A stretch of 64,000 bases of DNA. Origin: Lachnospiraceae bacterium (lineage in GTDB: Bacteria > Bacillota > Clostridia > Lachnospirales > Lachnospiraceae). The stretch is taken from assembly GCA_900757145.1 (NCBI GenBank), contig CAAEMT010000043.1:1-64000 (forward strand), written 5' to 3'. Under the pieces are notes generated by a model, which saw nothing but the letters and a program-made list of their open reading frames with translations, searched no databases and was not told the DNA's origin. Shown here piece by piece: positions 17,967-26,667 of the stretch. The stretch's first letter is position 1; every line of letters starts with the position of its first letter. A program made the position numbers and the translations under genes.

Positions 17967-18965
17967 TTACTGCGGAAGAAATCCGTTTGTATAGCACTGA
18001 TCTGCCGGGATCGTCTCCCCGATCACTCCATACTCCTTAAGAAATGCGGAATAATTATCCCATACTTCATCTTTCATCTCTCCCCAGACTTCTGTATCTT
18101 CCATATATTTTCCCGCCAGGTATTCCTGAGAAAGCTTGAGCATCTCAATATCATAATCCGGTGCGTGAGCGGAAAGTATCTTTGCCGCAGCGTCAGGATC
18201 AGCAATCGCGTCCTCGTATCCCTTTCTTGTAGCTCTCAGGAAAGCTTCTGCCATTTCAGGATCAGATTCCAGTACGGCATCGCTTGCAATGATAACCGGC
18301 GTATAATAATCCAGACGTTCATCCAGCTCACGACACTCCATATAGTTGAGCTTTACGCCGTTCATTTCAGAAATGATACAGTCCCATCCCTCAAAATACC
18401 ACATCAGGTCACAGCTCTTTCCAAGCGCCTCAAATCCGCTCCCGTCAGAGATCACCATATTCAGCTTAGAAAAATCCTTGCCAGCCTGTGTCATACATGC
18501 TTCAAGCACTGCCGATTCTCCTGCTCCTCCCCAACCTGCATACGTTTTTCCTTCAAAATCAGCAGGAGACTCGATCCCGCTGTCAGCAAGGCTTACAAAA
18601 CCGGAAGTATTATGCTGAATAAGCGCTGCAATCGCCTTAATTGGAAGAGGCTCTTTTGCAGTCAGTGCAATCGTAACGTCCTCCTGATAGCTGATACCAA
18701 ACGTTCCCTTCTGCTGTGCGATCAGAGTAGCCGTCGCCCCATCTGTCGGCTCAATGATCTCAACATCAAGACCTTCTTCCTTATAATATCCCTTATCGAG
18801 CGCGACATACATTCCCGTGTGGTTCGTATTCGGCACATAATCAAGGATCACTGTCACCTTTTTGAGCTCCTCCGGTGTCTCCTGTGCCTGTGCAGATACT
18901 GCCATGCCCGCTGCCATCACTGCCGCCAAGGCAGCCGCTATTCCTCTTTTCCATAAATGCTTCAT
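17967..18965 (-). CDS. thiY: NMT1/THI5-like substrate-binding protein (ThiY-like)
   Basis: 332-aa extracytoplasmic solute-binding protein. Sec signal peptide MKHLWKRGIAAALAAVMAA followed by Ala-x-Ala (VSAQAQ), with no lipobox Cys. The mature part begins VTVILDYVPNTNHTGMYVAL, the hallmark of NMT1/THI5-like binding proteins for pyrimidine-type thiamine precursors; GWGGAGESAVLEACM corresponds to the phosphate/ring contact loop. Start 18965 has AAGGA 8 bases upstream; the longer frame lacks one. Sits between the permease and ATPase genes behind a TPP riboswitch. Confidence 0.9.
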   Translation of the reverse strand: MKHLWKRGIAAALAAVMAAGMAVSAQAQETPEELKKVTVILDYVPNTNHTGMYVALDKGYYKEEGLDVEIIEPTDGATATLIAQQKGTFGISYQEDVTIALTAKEPLPIKAIAALIQHNTSGFVSLADSGIESPADFEGKTYAGWGGAGESAVLEACMTQAGKDFSKLNMVISDGSGFEALGKSCDLMWYFEGWDCIISEMNGVKLNYMECRELDERLDYYTPVIIASDAVLESDPEMAEAFLRATRKGYEDAIADPDAAAKILSAHAPDYDIEMLKLSQEYLAGKYMEDTEVWGEMKDEVWDNYSAFLKEYGVIGETIPADQCYTNGFLPQ

Positions 18966-19125
18966 TCTTTTATCCTTCTTCCATTTAAATTTATATACAA
19001 CCGGCGCGGACACGGCCTGCTCCCGCTCCGGAAGATACCTTTTCTAATTTTATAACCTAGTGCAGTGAATATAGTATTTAATTTATATTCGTTGTACCAG
19101 ATTCAGTCTGTGCAAAAAGACTGCC

Positions 19126-19890
19126 TTATCTGTCAACTGTCTTCCTACGGCGCAGGGACGGCAGCAGTGCATATCCAAGAATCTTTACCAGACCATTCAT
19201 CAAAAGACTCAGCAAAATGATCATCAATACACACGCAAATACTTTATCGAGCATATAGCCGTTTTTTGCACGGATCAGGTAATACCCAAGCCCGCTCTGC
19301 GAGGCGATCCACTCACCAACGACAGCACCGCTGATACTGTAGGTAGCAGCCACCTTGAGTCCCGATAAAAGGGAGATCATCGCCGCCGGAATCTTGACAA
19401 TACGGTAGAGCTGTATGCGTGAACCGCCATACGTCCGCACGAGATTCAAATATCCTTCATCCATCTCTCCAAGCCCGTCACTGAAGCTTACCACGATCGG
19501 GAAAAAGCACATCAGCACGACCGTCAGAATCTTTGGAGCATATCCAAATCCCATATATATAATGAAGATCGGCGCAAGTACAATGACAGGAACCGTCTGC
19601 GTCACTACGAGAATAGGATAAATGCTCTTACGAAAAACCGGCATGGCATCGATCATGATGCCTATGACAATTCCAAGCGCAAAAGAAATCGCCATTCCCA
19701 CAAGTGCCTCCATCACTGTCACAACCGCATGCCTCCACAACACCGGAAATTCCACGACAAATGTTCTCATCATATCGCTCGGCGCAGGAAGGACATAGAG
19801 CGGTATTTCTGCCGCCTGCACCACGACCTCCCAAAGCAAAAGCAGCGCTGCGATCACAAGCGCCGGAGCAGCCTTTGATACTTTTTTCAT
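19126..19890 (-). CDS. thiX: ABC permease, thiamine-precursor (ThiX-like)
   Basis: 254-aa permease of the BPD_transp_1 family, with about six membrane helices. The EAA-type coupling loop EGYLNLVRTYGGSRIQLYRIVKIPAAMISL lies near residues 145-170 (in two stretches). YSISGAVVGEWIASQSGLGY near 190 is typical of SsuC/TauC/ThiX permeases. GAGGAA precedes the start. First gene of the riboswitch-controlled operon; a long structured leader (19891-20268) lies upstream. Confidence 0.92.
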   Translation of the reverse strand: MKKVSKAAPALVIAALLLLWEVVVQAAEIPLYVLPAPSDMMRTFVVEFPVLWRHAVVTVMEALVGMAISFALGIVIGIMIDAMPVFRKSIYPILVVTQTVPVIVLAPIFIIYMGFGYAPKILTVVLMCFFPIVVSFSDGLGEMDEGYLNLVRTYGGSRIQLYRIVKIPAAMISLLSGLKVAATYSISGAVVGEWIASQSGLGYYLIRAKNGYMLDKVFACVLMIILLSLLMNGLVKILGYALLPSLRRRKTVDR

Positions 19891-19928
19891 AACAGATTCC
19901 TCGATTCACTTTATTATTACATAGAAAT

Positions 19929-19985
19929 AAAAGTGTGCTCCGCACACTCTCGCGACTTTACACGGCTTTTACCGAGCACACTTTT
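19929..19985 (-). terminator. Second terminator-like hairpin in thi leader
   Basis: Perfect 12-bp arms AAAAGTGTGCTC (19929-19940) / GAGCACACTTTT (19974-19985). On the minus strand ACTTTTATTT follows. It lies about 40 bases before the permease start. A further GCGCCGGATGC/GCATCCGTGCGC hairpin lies just upstream (about 19990-20040). Confidence 0.5.
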
Positions 19986-20049
19986 GCCGCGCCGGATGCG
20001 TATTGCGGAACAATTACATACGCCTTGCATCCGTGCGCATCTTTATTTT

Positions 20050-20105
20050 TGTGTCATAGGAAAGACTTTCGTGCATCAGCATGACAAGATCTTTCCTATG
20101 ACACA
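20050..20105. repeat. Palindromic repeat, copy 1 (behind the TPP terminator)
   Basis: Perfect 16-bp arms TGTGTCATAGGAAAGA (20050-20065) and complement (20090-20105) around a 24-base loop. Read on the minus strand it starts right after the T8 tract of the terminator at 20105-20134. Related copies occur at 38929-38983 and 56388-56440, in the same position behind terminators. Confidence 0.7.
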
Positions 20106-20134
20106 AAAAAAATCGGCACTTCAAAATGCCGACA
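20105..20134 (-). terminator. Intrinsic terminator of the TPP riboswitch
   Basis: Minus-strand stem TCGGCA...TGCCGA (20113-20132) followed by eight Ts. Placed about 50 bases past the aptamer, it is the likely expression platform: TPP binding should favour termination before thiX. Confidence 0.8.
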
Positions 20135-20181
20135 ACAAAAATAAAGCCAGAGCATACAATACGCACGCATCTGAAAACATA

Positions 20182-20268
20182 TTTTCCTTCGCCAGCATTA
20201 TCTGTATCAGGTTCTAAGGGTCAAAACCGTACGGTTTACTCTCAGGTCTCAGCGACCTCCCCATTTTT
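20182..20268 (-). promoter_or_regulatory. TPP (THI-box) riboswitch
   Basis: On the minus strand the conserved TPP aptamer elements appear in order: GGGGAGGTC near the 5' end, CTGAGA, ACCCTTAGAACCTGAT and AGATAATGCTGGCGAAGGAAA. These match the THI-box consensus closely. Located downstream of a good promoter and upstream of a terminator and the thiX-thiY-thiZ genes, so high thiamine pyrophosphate should shut the importer off. Confidence 0.96.
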
Positions 20269-20275
20269 GCTCTTT

Positions 20276-20304
20276 AGTATACTACAAAAACATTCGGACA
20301 GCAA
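20276..20304 (-). promoter_or_regulatory. Promoter of the thi operon
   Basis: Minus-strand TTGCTG (20299-20304), 17-bp spacer, TATACT (20276-20281). The predicted start falls at the 5' end of the TPP aptamer. Confidence 0.75.
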
Positions 20305-20364
20305 GTATATTTTTCGCTGTACACACTTCAAGTAATACCTGAATATTCCATCTTTAAATATCAA

Positions 20365-20404
20365 TTGACATTTCCCGTTTCTTTCCAGTATACTCTGTTA
20401 TAAT
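20365..20404 (+). promoter_or_regulatory. Promoter region of ABC-F gene
   Basis: TTGACA (20365-20370) with TATACT (20389-20394) at 18 bp, and a second extended -10 TGTTATAAT (20396-20404). One or both may drive the gene from a 120-nt leader. Confidence 0.6.
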
Positions 20405-20488
20405 GCTTTCGCAGCCGCGCCTTGCCTGCGCGTGTAAAGAACGCAGCGCGTCAGGATCGTGCTTCGTGAAAGCTTTGTAAAATCGCCT

Positions 20489-20516
20489 GAGTGTGCAAAA
20501 GCACGCTTTTATTTTA
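20489..20516 (+). terminator. Possible attenuator in ABC-F leader
   Basis: Stem GTGTGC AAAA GCACGC followed by TTTTATTTT, ending right before the AAAGGAG ribosome binding site. The stem is short but has a proper T-tract and a tetraloop. Translation-linked attenuation is known for several antibiotic-resistance ABC-F genes. Confidence 0.5.
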
Positions 20517-20527
20517 AAGGAGTTACT

Positions 20528-22081
20528 ATGATTTTAAATGTGAAAAATTTAAGCCACGGTTTCGGAGATCGTGCGATCTTTGACAATGTTTCCTTCCGCC
20601 TCTTAAAGGGCGAGCATATCGGACTGATCGGAGCAAACGGCGAAGGAAAATCTACTTTTATGAATATCATCACCGGAAAGCTGATGCCCGATGAGGGTAC
20701 GGTGGAGTGGGCAAAAAATGTCCGTGTCGGTTATCTTGATCAGCATGCTGTGCTTGAGAAAGGTATGACGATCCGGGACGTTCTCAAATCTGCATTTTCT
20801 TTTTTATTTGAGATCGAAGAAACGATGAATCAAATGTTTGAACAGATGGGCGAGGCTTCTCCCGAAGAGATGGAACGTCTGCTTGAGGAGACAGGAACGT
20901 ATCAGGAGATGCTGGAACAGCACGATTTTTATATGATCGACGCTAAGGTAGAAGAGATCGCCCGCGCACTCGGTCTTGTTGAGATCGGTCTGGAACGCGA
21001 TGTTACGGAACTCTCCGGCGGACAGCGTACCAAGGTGCTGATGGCGAAGCTTCTGCTTGAAAAACCGGACATCCTCCTGCTTGACGAGCCGACGAATTAC
21101 CTTGATGAGCAGCATATCGAATGGCTTAAGCGTTATCTGAATGAGTACGAGAATGCTTTTATCCTGATCTCACACGATATTCCATTTTTAAACAGTGTCA
21201 TCAATCTGATCTACCATATGGAAAATCAGCAGCTCGACCGTTATCCTGGAGATTACGATAAATTTCAGGAAGTTTACGCCATGAAAAAGGCGCAGCTTGA
21301 AGCTGCCTATAACAGACAGCAGCAGGAAATCAGTGAATTGAAGGATTTTGTCGCAAGAAATAAGGCTCGTGTCGCTACCCGCAATATGGCTATGGCGCGG
21401 CAGAAAAAACTTGATAAAATGAATATGATCGAACTTGCAAAAGAAAAACCGAAGCCGGAATTTCATTTCCTGACAGCTCGCGCTTCCGGAAAGGTGATTT
21501 TTGAAACCTCGGATCTTGTGATCGGGTACGATGAACCACTTTCCAGACCTTTAAATATCCGCATGGAGCGCGGACAGCGCATCGCTCTTACAGGCGCAAA
21601 CGGCATTGGTAAAACGACTCTTTTAAAAAGCATCCTCGGTTTGATCCCGCCGTATTCCGGCAGCGTGCAAAGAGGAGATTATCAGTACATCGGTTACTTT
21701 GAGCAGGAAGCTGCTCCTGATAATTCTACTACGTGCATCGAGGAGATCTGGCAGGAATTCCCCTCACTGACACAGTATGAGGTGCGTTCCGCACTGGCAA
21801 AATGCGGACTGACAACGAAGCACATCGAAAGTCAGGTGCGCGTCTTAAGCGGCGGCGAGCAGGCAAAGGTTCGGCTGTGCAAAATCATCAACCGCGAAAC
21901 AAATATCCTTCTGCTTGACGAGCCGACCAACCATCTCGATGTGGACGCCAAAGAAGAATTAAAGCGCGCCCTTTTGGAATACAAAGGAAGTATCCTGCTA
22001 ATCTGCCATGAACCGGAATTTTACCGAGATGTTGTTACAGAGGTCTGGAACTGTCAGGAATGGGCAACGAGGATCCCGTAA
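20528..22081 (+). CDS. ABC-F family ATPase (ribosome-associated type)
   Basis: 517-aa protein with two ABC domains and no membrane segments. First domain: Walker A GANGEGKST (residues about 36-44), signature LSGGQRTK (about 160), Walker B ILLLDEPTNYLD. The interdomain linker is charged (ELKDFVARNKARVATRN). Second domain: GANGIGKTT, LSGGEQAKVRL, ILLLDEPTNHLD. ABC-F proteins bind the ribosomal E site as translation factors or to displace antibiotics. Start 20528 follows AAAGGAG; an upstream in-frame start at 20459 lies in the leader. Resembles the YkpA/YbiT group by eye; a resistance role is not shown. Confidence 0.93.
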   Translation: MILNVKNLSHGFGDRAIFDNVSFRLLKGEHIGLIGANGEGKSTFMNIITGKLMPDEGTVEWAKNVRVGYLDQHAVLEKGMTIRDVLKSAFSFLFEIEETMNQMFEQMGEASPEEMERLLEETGTYQEMLEQHDFYMIDAKVEEIARALGLVEIGLERDVTELSGGQRTKVLMAKLLLEKPDILLLDEPTNYLDEQHIEWLKRYLNEYENAFILISHDIPFLNSVINLIYHMENQQLDRYPGDYDKFQEVYAMKKAQLEAAYNRQQQEISELKDFVARNKARVATRNMAMARQKKLDKMNMIELAKEKPKPEFHFLTARASGKVIFETSDLVIGYDEPLSRPLNIRMERGQRIALTGANGIGKTTLLKSILGLIPPYSGSVQRGDYQYIGYFEQEAAPDNSTTCIEEIWQEFPSLTQYEVRSALAKCGLTTKHIESQVRVLSGGEQAKVRLCKIINRETNILLLDEPTNHLDVDAKEELKRALLEYKGSILLICHEPEFYRDVVTEVWNCQEWATRIP

Positions 22082-22133
22082 CTTCCATTTCCATAAAGCG
22101 ACCGAACCGATTGCTGCAGTGTTTTCGATCGGG

Positions 22134-22200
22134 AGTATTGCAAAATACTGATTCCGGTGAAAAATCCCTGAAAGGATAGCGCCGGATGTATTTTACAACC
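22134..22200. repeat. Imperfect GCAAAAT hairpin between ABC-F and CaCA genes
   Basis: Arms TTGCAAAATAC (22138-22148) and GTATTTTACAA (22188-22198) with an inner CCGG...CCGG stem. No T-tract follows, so it may not terminate. It resembles the hairpins at 10121, 23311 and 60867. Confidence 0.55.
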
Positions 22201-22229
22201 CCGCTCATTATAAAAAAGGAGGTTTTTGT

Positions 22230-23228
22230 ATGTTTATTCCAGTATTACTTTTTACTCTCGGACTGCTTCTGCTCATCATCGGCGGCAACCGCTTTGTCGA
22301 TGGTGCGACCGGTATTGCGTATCATTTCCATATCCCCGAGCTGATCGTCGGAGCAACCATTGTCTCTATCGGAACGACGCTCCCTGAGGTTATGGTATCT
22401 GCAACTTCCGCGATCGGAGGTCACGGTGAGATTGCATACGGGAACGCGATCGGCTCTATCATCTGCAACACCTCACTGATCGCAGCCGTAACGCTCGCTG
22501 TACGTCCGGGCAAGCCTGACCGCAAAGCGCTTTTCGTACCGGTTCTTTTCTTTTTTGGTGCCGCCGCTTTTTACAGCTTTACCGCGTACCGTTTCGGGCA
22601 TTTCAGCCGCACCTCGGGATTCATCCTGCTCGCAGTTTTTCTTGTATACATGGTCTATACGATCCGGCATAATCTGCCAGGAAGAGCATCGGACTCTCCG
22701 GCGCCTTCCTCAGCTTCTGTGGGTGAAGAAAAATCCAACGATAAGACAGCAGAATCTTCTATCGCAATGAATCTTCTGTCGCTCGTCATCGGAGCTATAG
22801 CAATTGCCATCGGCGCTGATCTTCTTGTCGACAACGGAACTCTGATCGCACAGGCGCTCGGTGTACCGGAGTCTGTAATCGCCCTTACTTTCGTGGCGCT
22901 GGGAACATCACTTCCTGAGTTTGTCACAGCGATCACATCCTTGATCAAAGGACACAGTTCCCTTTCGCTGGGCAATATTATCGGAGCGAACCTGTTCAAC
23001 CTCGTTCTCGTAAGTGGTATTTCGATTACGCTTGCACCGTTTGACATTCCGCAAAGTGCCATGATTGCCGGCCACAATGCATCCCTTGTACTCGACATCC
23101 CGCTGATGTTCATCGTGATGCTGATCCTGACACTTCCGGTACTCATCCGTAATAAACTTTCCCGCATACAGGGAATCGTGCTGCTTGCAATTTATGCTGC
23201 ATACTGTATCTTTCAGTTTACGATGTAA
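22230..23228 (+). CDS. Sodium/calcium exchanger (CaCA) family protein
   Basis: 332-aa inner-membrane cation exchanger of the YrbG/CaCA type with about ten helices in two inverted halves. The alpha repeats are clear: GATIVSIGTTLPEVMVSATS near residue 40 and TFVALGTSLPEFVTAITSL near 220, each followed by a GN-containing helix (YGNAIGSIICN; LGNIIGANLFN). A polar Ser/Pro/Lys-rich cytosolic loop links the halves near residues 152-175. Perfect AAAGGAGG precedes the start. Likely exports Ca2+ in exchange for Na+ or H+. Confidence 0.93.
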   Translation: MFIPVLLFTLGLLLLIIGGNRFVDGATGIAYHFHIPELIVGATIVSIGTTLPEVMVSATSAIGGHGEIAYGNAIGSIICNTSLIAAVTLAVRPGKPDRKALFVPVLFFFGAAAFYSFTAYRFGHFSRTSGFILLAVFLVYMVYTIRHNLPGRASDSPAPSSASVGEEKSNDKTAESSIAMNLLSLVIGAIAIAIGADLLVDNGTLIAQALGVPESVIALTFVALGTSLPEFVTAITSLIKGHSSLSLGNIIGANLFNLVLVSGISITLAPFDIPQSAMIAGHNASLVLDIPLMFIVMLILTLPVLIRNKLSRIQGIVLLAIYAAYCIFQFTM

Positions 23229-23310
23229 AAGAGGTCTCTATGCATCACCTCAAAAATGAAGCTTTTCGAGTCGGTGACACGCTTTTGACCTCAATCGAAT
23301 TGCAATAAAA

Positions 23311-23370
23311 GGGCGCTGCAATATGCAACCAGTAAATCTCATCCGGAATAAGCATTTTGCAGCGCCTCTG
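23311..23370. terminator. Shared terminator between CaCA and pepF genes
   Basis: 15-bp arms GGCGCTGCAATATGC (23312-23326) / GCATTTTGCAGCGCC (23352-23366) with one mismatch, then TCTGTTTTAG. It lies between convergent genes and belongs to the GCAAAAT hairpin family. Confidence 0.75.
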
Positions 23371-23399
23371 TTTTAGCTATTATAAAATGAACTCTGAGT

Positions 23400-25172
23400 C
23401 TACGCTTCCATCTGATCCAGATATTGTGCGAATACCTGAAGCGCCTCTTCTACCGGTTCCGGCGCAGACATATCTACACCGCAGATCTTCAGCAGATCGA
23501 TCGGATCCTGTGAGCATCCACCGCTTAAGAACTGCTTATACTTCTCTACAATACCCGGTTCCCCGGAAAGAATCTTGCTGCTGATCGCAATCGCCGCAGC
23601 GAAGCCCGTCGCATACTGATACACATAAAACGGCGTATAGAAGTGCGGAATACGCGCCCACTCATATGCTATCTCAGGATCGGAGATCATATCCTCTCCA
23701 AAATATTTTTCATTGAGCTCTTTGTAAATAGAGCATATCTGCTCCGCTGTGAGCATACCGCCCTTCTCTACAATGCTGTGCGTGATCATCTCAAACTCTG
23801 CAAACATCGTCTGACGGAACATCGTTGACTTAAACTGCTCCAGGAAGTAATTGATCAGGTATTTTTTCTCCGTCTCATCCTGCGTGCGGTCCATCAGATC
23901 GTGGATCAGAAGCGCCTCGTTACATGTAGATGCAACCTCCGCGACAAAGATACGATATCCCGCATTCAGATAATTCTGTGCGTGATCTGAATGCCAGGAA
24001 TGAAGCGCGTGCCCCATCTCATGCGCCAGCGTAAATACATTGTTCAGTGTATTGTTGTAGTTCAAAAGTACGTACGGATGCGTACCATACGCTCCCCATG
24101 AATACGCGCCTGTACGCTTTCCTTCATTTTCATAGACATCGATCCAACGGTTGTCAAAGCCTTCCTGCAAAAGTGCCTGATAATCCTCTCCCAAAGGAGC
24201 CAGACCACGCTTTACGATCTCCTTTGCCTCTTCAAAGGTATACTCCTTTTCAGGGCGCTCTACCATCGGTGTATATACATCATACATATGAAGCTCCGAC
24301 ACGTTTAGAAGCTTTTTGCGCAGGCGCACGTAGCGGTGCATCTGCGGCAGCGCTTTGTGCATCGTCTCGATCAGATTATGATAAACCTTCACCGGAATAC
24401 TGCTTGCATCAAGAGCTGCCTCCATCGCATTGCTGTAATTTCGCTCTTTTGCAAAAAAGTCAGCCTGCTTCGCATTCGCATAATAAATCGACGCCAATGT
24501 GTTCTGGAACTGGCTGTACGCCGTATGAAGCGCATGAAATGCATTTTTGCGCAGCGTCCGATCCTTGCTCTCCATGTAGGAGATATAGAGTCCGTGCGTC
24601 AGCGGATGTTTCTCGCCTGCTGCGTCCTCTACTTCCGGAAAACGGATATCCGCATTATTAAACATAGAGTAAATATTCGCAGGCGCTCCTCCAAGCTCTC
24701 CGATTCTCGACATCAGAGCTTCTGCCTGCGCGTCAAGCACATGCGCTCTCCTGCGGGCGATCTGAGAAAGAAAACGGCGGTACTTCACAAGCTGAGGTGC
24801 CTCGATATACGAATCGAGAGTCTCCTTTGGAAGCGCCAGCAGCTCCGGCTCCATCCACGAAAGCTTCTGTCCAAGCTTCGTCTCCAGTATCTGCATTTCT
24901 CCGCTCATTTTCTGATACTTTGCATTCGCCGTATCCTCGTGGTATTTCTGGTTTGCATATACATGCAGTTTTTCATAGATGAAATTCAGTTCTTCATACT
25001 GCTTCATCGCTTCTTCTATCTGCTGTACTCCCAGTCCCAAAGTACCTTCGAATTTTGAAAATTCCTCCATCATAGCTTCGAGCTTCTTTACGTCACCATC
25101 AAAAAGCTCCTCATTCGCATACAGATCCTGCATGTTCCACGTATTCTCTGTTTTTTGTTCCTGTCTTTTCAT
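23400..25172 (-). CDS. pepF: Oligoendopeptidase F
   Basis: Cytosolic M3B zinc metallopeptidase (590 aa, usual length) cleaving short peptides. Zinc motif HEMGH in FTLAHEMGHALHSWHSD near residue 380, third ligand Glu in FVAEVASTCNEALL about 25 residues later. The N-terminal M3-type helical domain begins TWNMQDLYANEE. Start is 7 bp after the stop of the upstream small membrane protein with no strong ribosome binding site, so it is probably translationally coupled. Confidence 0.95.
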   Translation of the reverse strand: MKRQEQKTENTWNMQDLYANEELFDGDVKKLEAMMEEFSKFEGTLGLGVQQIEEAMKQYEELNFIYEKLHVYANQKYHEDTANAKYQKMSGEMQILETKLGQKLSWMEPELLALPKETLDSYIEAPQLVKYRRFLSQIARRRAHVLDAQAEALMSRIGELGGAPANIYSMFNNADIRFPEVEDAAGEKHPLTHGLYISYMESKDRTLRKNAFHALHTAYSQFQNTLASIYYANAKQADFFAKERNYSNAMEAALDASSIPVKVYHNLIETMHKALPQMHRYVRLRKKLLNVSELHMYDVYTPMVERPEKEYTFEEAKEIVKRGLAPLGEDYQALLQEGFDNRWIDVYENEGKRTGAYSWGAYGTHPYVLLNYNNTLNNVFTLAHEMGHALHSWHSDHAQNYLNAGYRIFVAEVASTCNEALLIHDLMDRTQDETEKKYLINYFLEQFKSTMFRQTMFAEFEMITHSIVEKGGMLTAEQICSIYKELNEKYFGEDMISDPEIAYEWARIPHFYTPFYVYQYATGFAAAIAISSKILSGEPGIVEKYKQFLSGGCSQDPIDLLKICGVDMSAPEPVEEALQVFAQYLDQMEA

Positions 25173-25179
25173 AGCTTTT

Positions 25180-25632
25180 TCAGGCTTTGCCTGCTCCTTT
25201 CCCGACCTTTTTCTTTTCTGTCACATTGCCTTTGGCGCCTTCGCCTAGCTTGCTTGCCGCAAATACAAACAGCGCTGCGCTTACGATAGCCGCGCCTACT
25301 GATACCAAATCGACCGGTACCTCAAAGAAAAACACAACGATCACTGTATCAAGCAGAGAAACGATCAGCCCTGCCCAGCCAAATACAACTGCCCTGACGA
25401 GACTGCGTCCGCCATGCGCCGCACCCTTTAAGCCGAAAATACCGCCTCCCAGATTGCAGATGCCCATTATAATTGTCGCGATCATTGTATAAATATCAAG
25501 ATTTGTCAGCGGAGCTGTCATTTTTCCCTGTGCCACCTGAAACAGGATCATACTGACAAGCCCAAGCCCGGAAAGACTTCCGATCATCCGAAACACAGAG
25601 AGTACCTGCAATAATATCTTATATATATTCAT
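25180..25632 (-). CDS. Small membrane protein, unknown function
   Basis: 150-aa protein with about four hydrophobic segments (around residues 12-35, 50-70, 85-110 and 112-130) and a basic C-terminal tail (VTEKKKVGKGAGKA). No family recognised. Start 25632 follows AAAGGAG; the longer frame to 25674 runs into the upstream gene's stop region. It lies in the same direction between the nucleoside-type permease gene and pepF, and may be co-transcribed with both. Confidence 0.72.
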   Translation of the reverse strand: MNIYKILLQVLSVFRMIGSLSGLGLVSMILFQVAQGKMTAPLTNLDIYTMIATIIMGICNLGGGIFGLKGAAHGGRSLVRAVVFGWAGLIVSLLDTVIVVFFFEVPVDLVSVGAAIVSAALFVFAASKLGEGAKGNVTEKKKVGKGAGKA

Positions 25633-25677
25633 AATCTGCTGCTCCTTTCTGCACAGCCCAGCTGCCGCTGGCATCCC

Positions 25678-26658
25678 TTACCGCTCTTCTCTGAAATACG
25701 GAAGCCCCAGTCCGGCAGGCGGCTGATTTTCTTTCTTCTTTCGGAAGCTTGTGATCACCAGCACAATGATCGTCACAATGTACGGAAGGGCCTTAAAGAC
25801 TTCCTGCATACTTCTTCCAAGTCCCGGAATATAGAGATACAGAATATAGAGCGCTCCGAAGAGAATCGCTCCCCAGATTGCATTGAGCGGACGCCACATA
25901 GCAAAAATAACGAGCGCTACCGCAAGCCATCCTCTGTCACCGAATCCATTGTCTGTCCACGTACCTCCGGAATATTCCATAACAAAGTACAGACCGCCAA
26001 GTCCTGCAATACCTGCTCCGATGCAGGTCGCCAGATATTTATATTTTGTCACATTGATTCCCGCAGCGTCTGCCGTTCCCGGATTTTCTCCGACCGCGCG
26101 CAGGTTCAGTCCACAGCGTGTCTTAAAAAGGAAAAATGATAAGATCACAGCAGCAATAATTCCTACATACGTCAGAAATCCATATGAGAAAAATACCGGT
26201 CCGATAACCGGAATCTCTGAAAGTACCGGGATTTTCGCCGTATATGCGCCTGCCGTCGTGCTGACAGAAATCTGTCCGACACCGCCTGCAAGCTTAGAAA
26301 TAGAACCGCCGAAAAAGTTTCCAAAGCCTGTACCAAAGATCGTAAGTGCAAGACCTGTTACATTCTGATTCGCTCTAAATGTGATTGTCAGTACACTGTA
26401 GATCAGTCCGCCGATCGTTGCGCATGCAAAAGCACACAGCAGAGAGATCAGCATGCCAATCACAGGATTTGGTGCCTGTGCTCCCTTCTCGTAGAAGAAG
26501 GCTCCCATCAATCCGGCAATACCGCCCATATACATAATTCCTGGAATACCAAGATTTAAGTTACCTGATTTTTCTGTCAGAATCTCTCCAAGAGCACCGA
26601 ACAGGATTCCCATGCCCTGAACAATTGCTTTTTGAATAAAAATAATAATTACGCCCAT
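25678..26658 (-). CDS. ABC permease, BMP/nucleoside-type, second subunit
   Basis: 326-aa permease of the BPD_transp_2 family, similar to NupQ/YufQ. Typical start ILFGALGEILTEKSGNLNLGI, the coupling segment LRAVGENPGTADAAGINVTKYKY near residue 195, and GFGDRGWLAVALVIFAMWRP near 240. Eight to ten membrane helices. AGGAGG precedes the start. Last transporter gene of the operon bmp-ATPase-permease-permease. Confidence 0.93.
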   Translation of the reverse strand: MGVIIIFIQKAIVQGMGILFGALGEILTEKSGNLNLGIPGIMYMGGIAGLMGAFFYEKGAQAPNPVIGMLISLLCAFACATIGGLIYSVLTITFRANQNVTGLALTIFGTGFGNFFGGSISKLAGGVGQISVSTTAGAYTAKIPVLSEIPVIGPVFFSYGFLTYVGIIAAVILSFFLFKTRCGLNLRAVGENPGTADAAGINVTKYKYLATCIGAGIAGLGGLYFVMEYSGGTWTDNGFGDRGWLAVALVIFAMWRPLNAIWGAILFGALYILYLYIPGLGRSMQEVFKALPYIVTIIVLVITSFRKKKENQPPAGLGLPYFREER

Positions 26659-26667
26659 TGCATCCTC

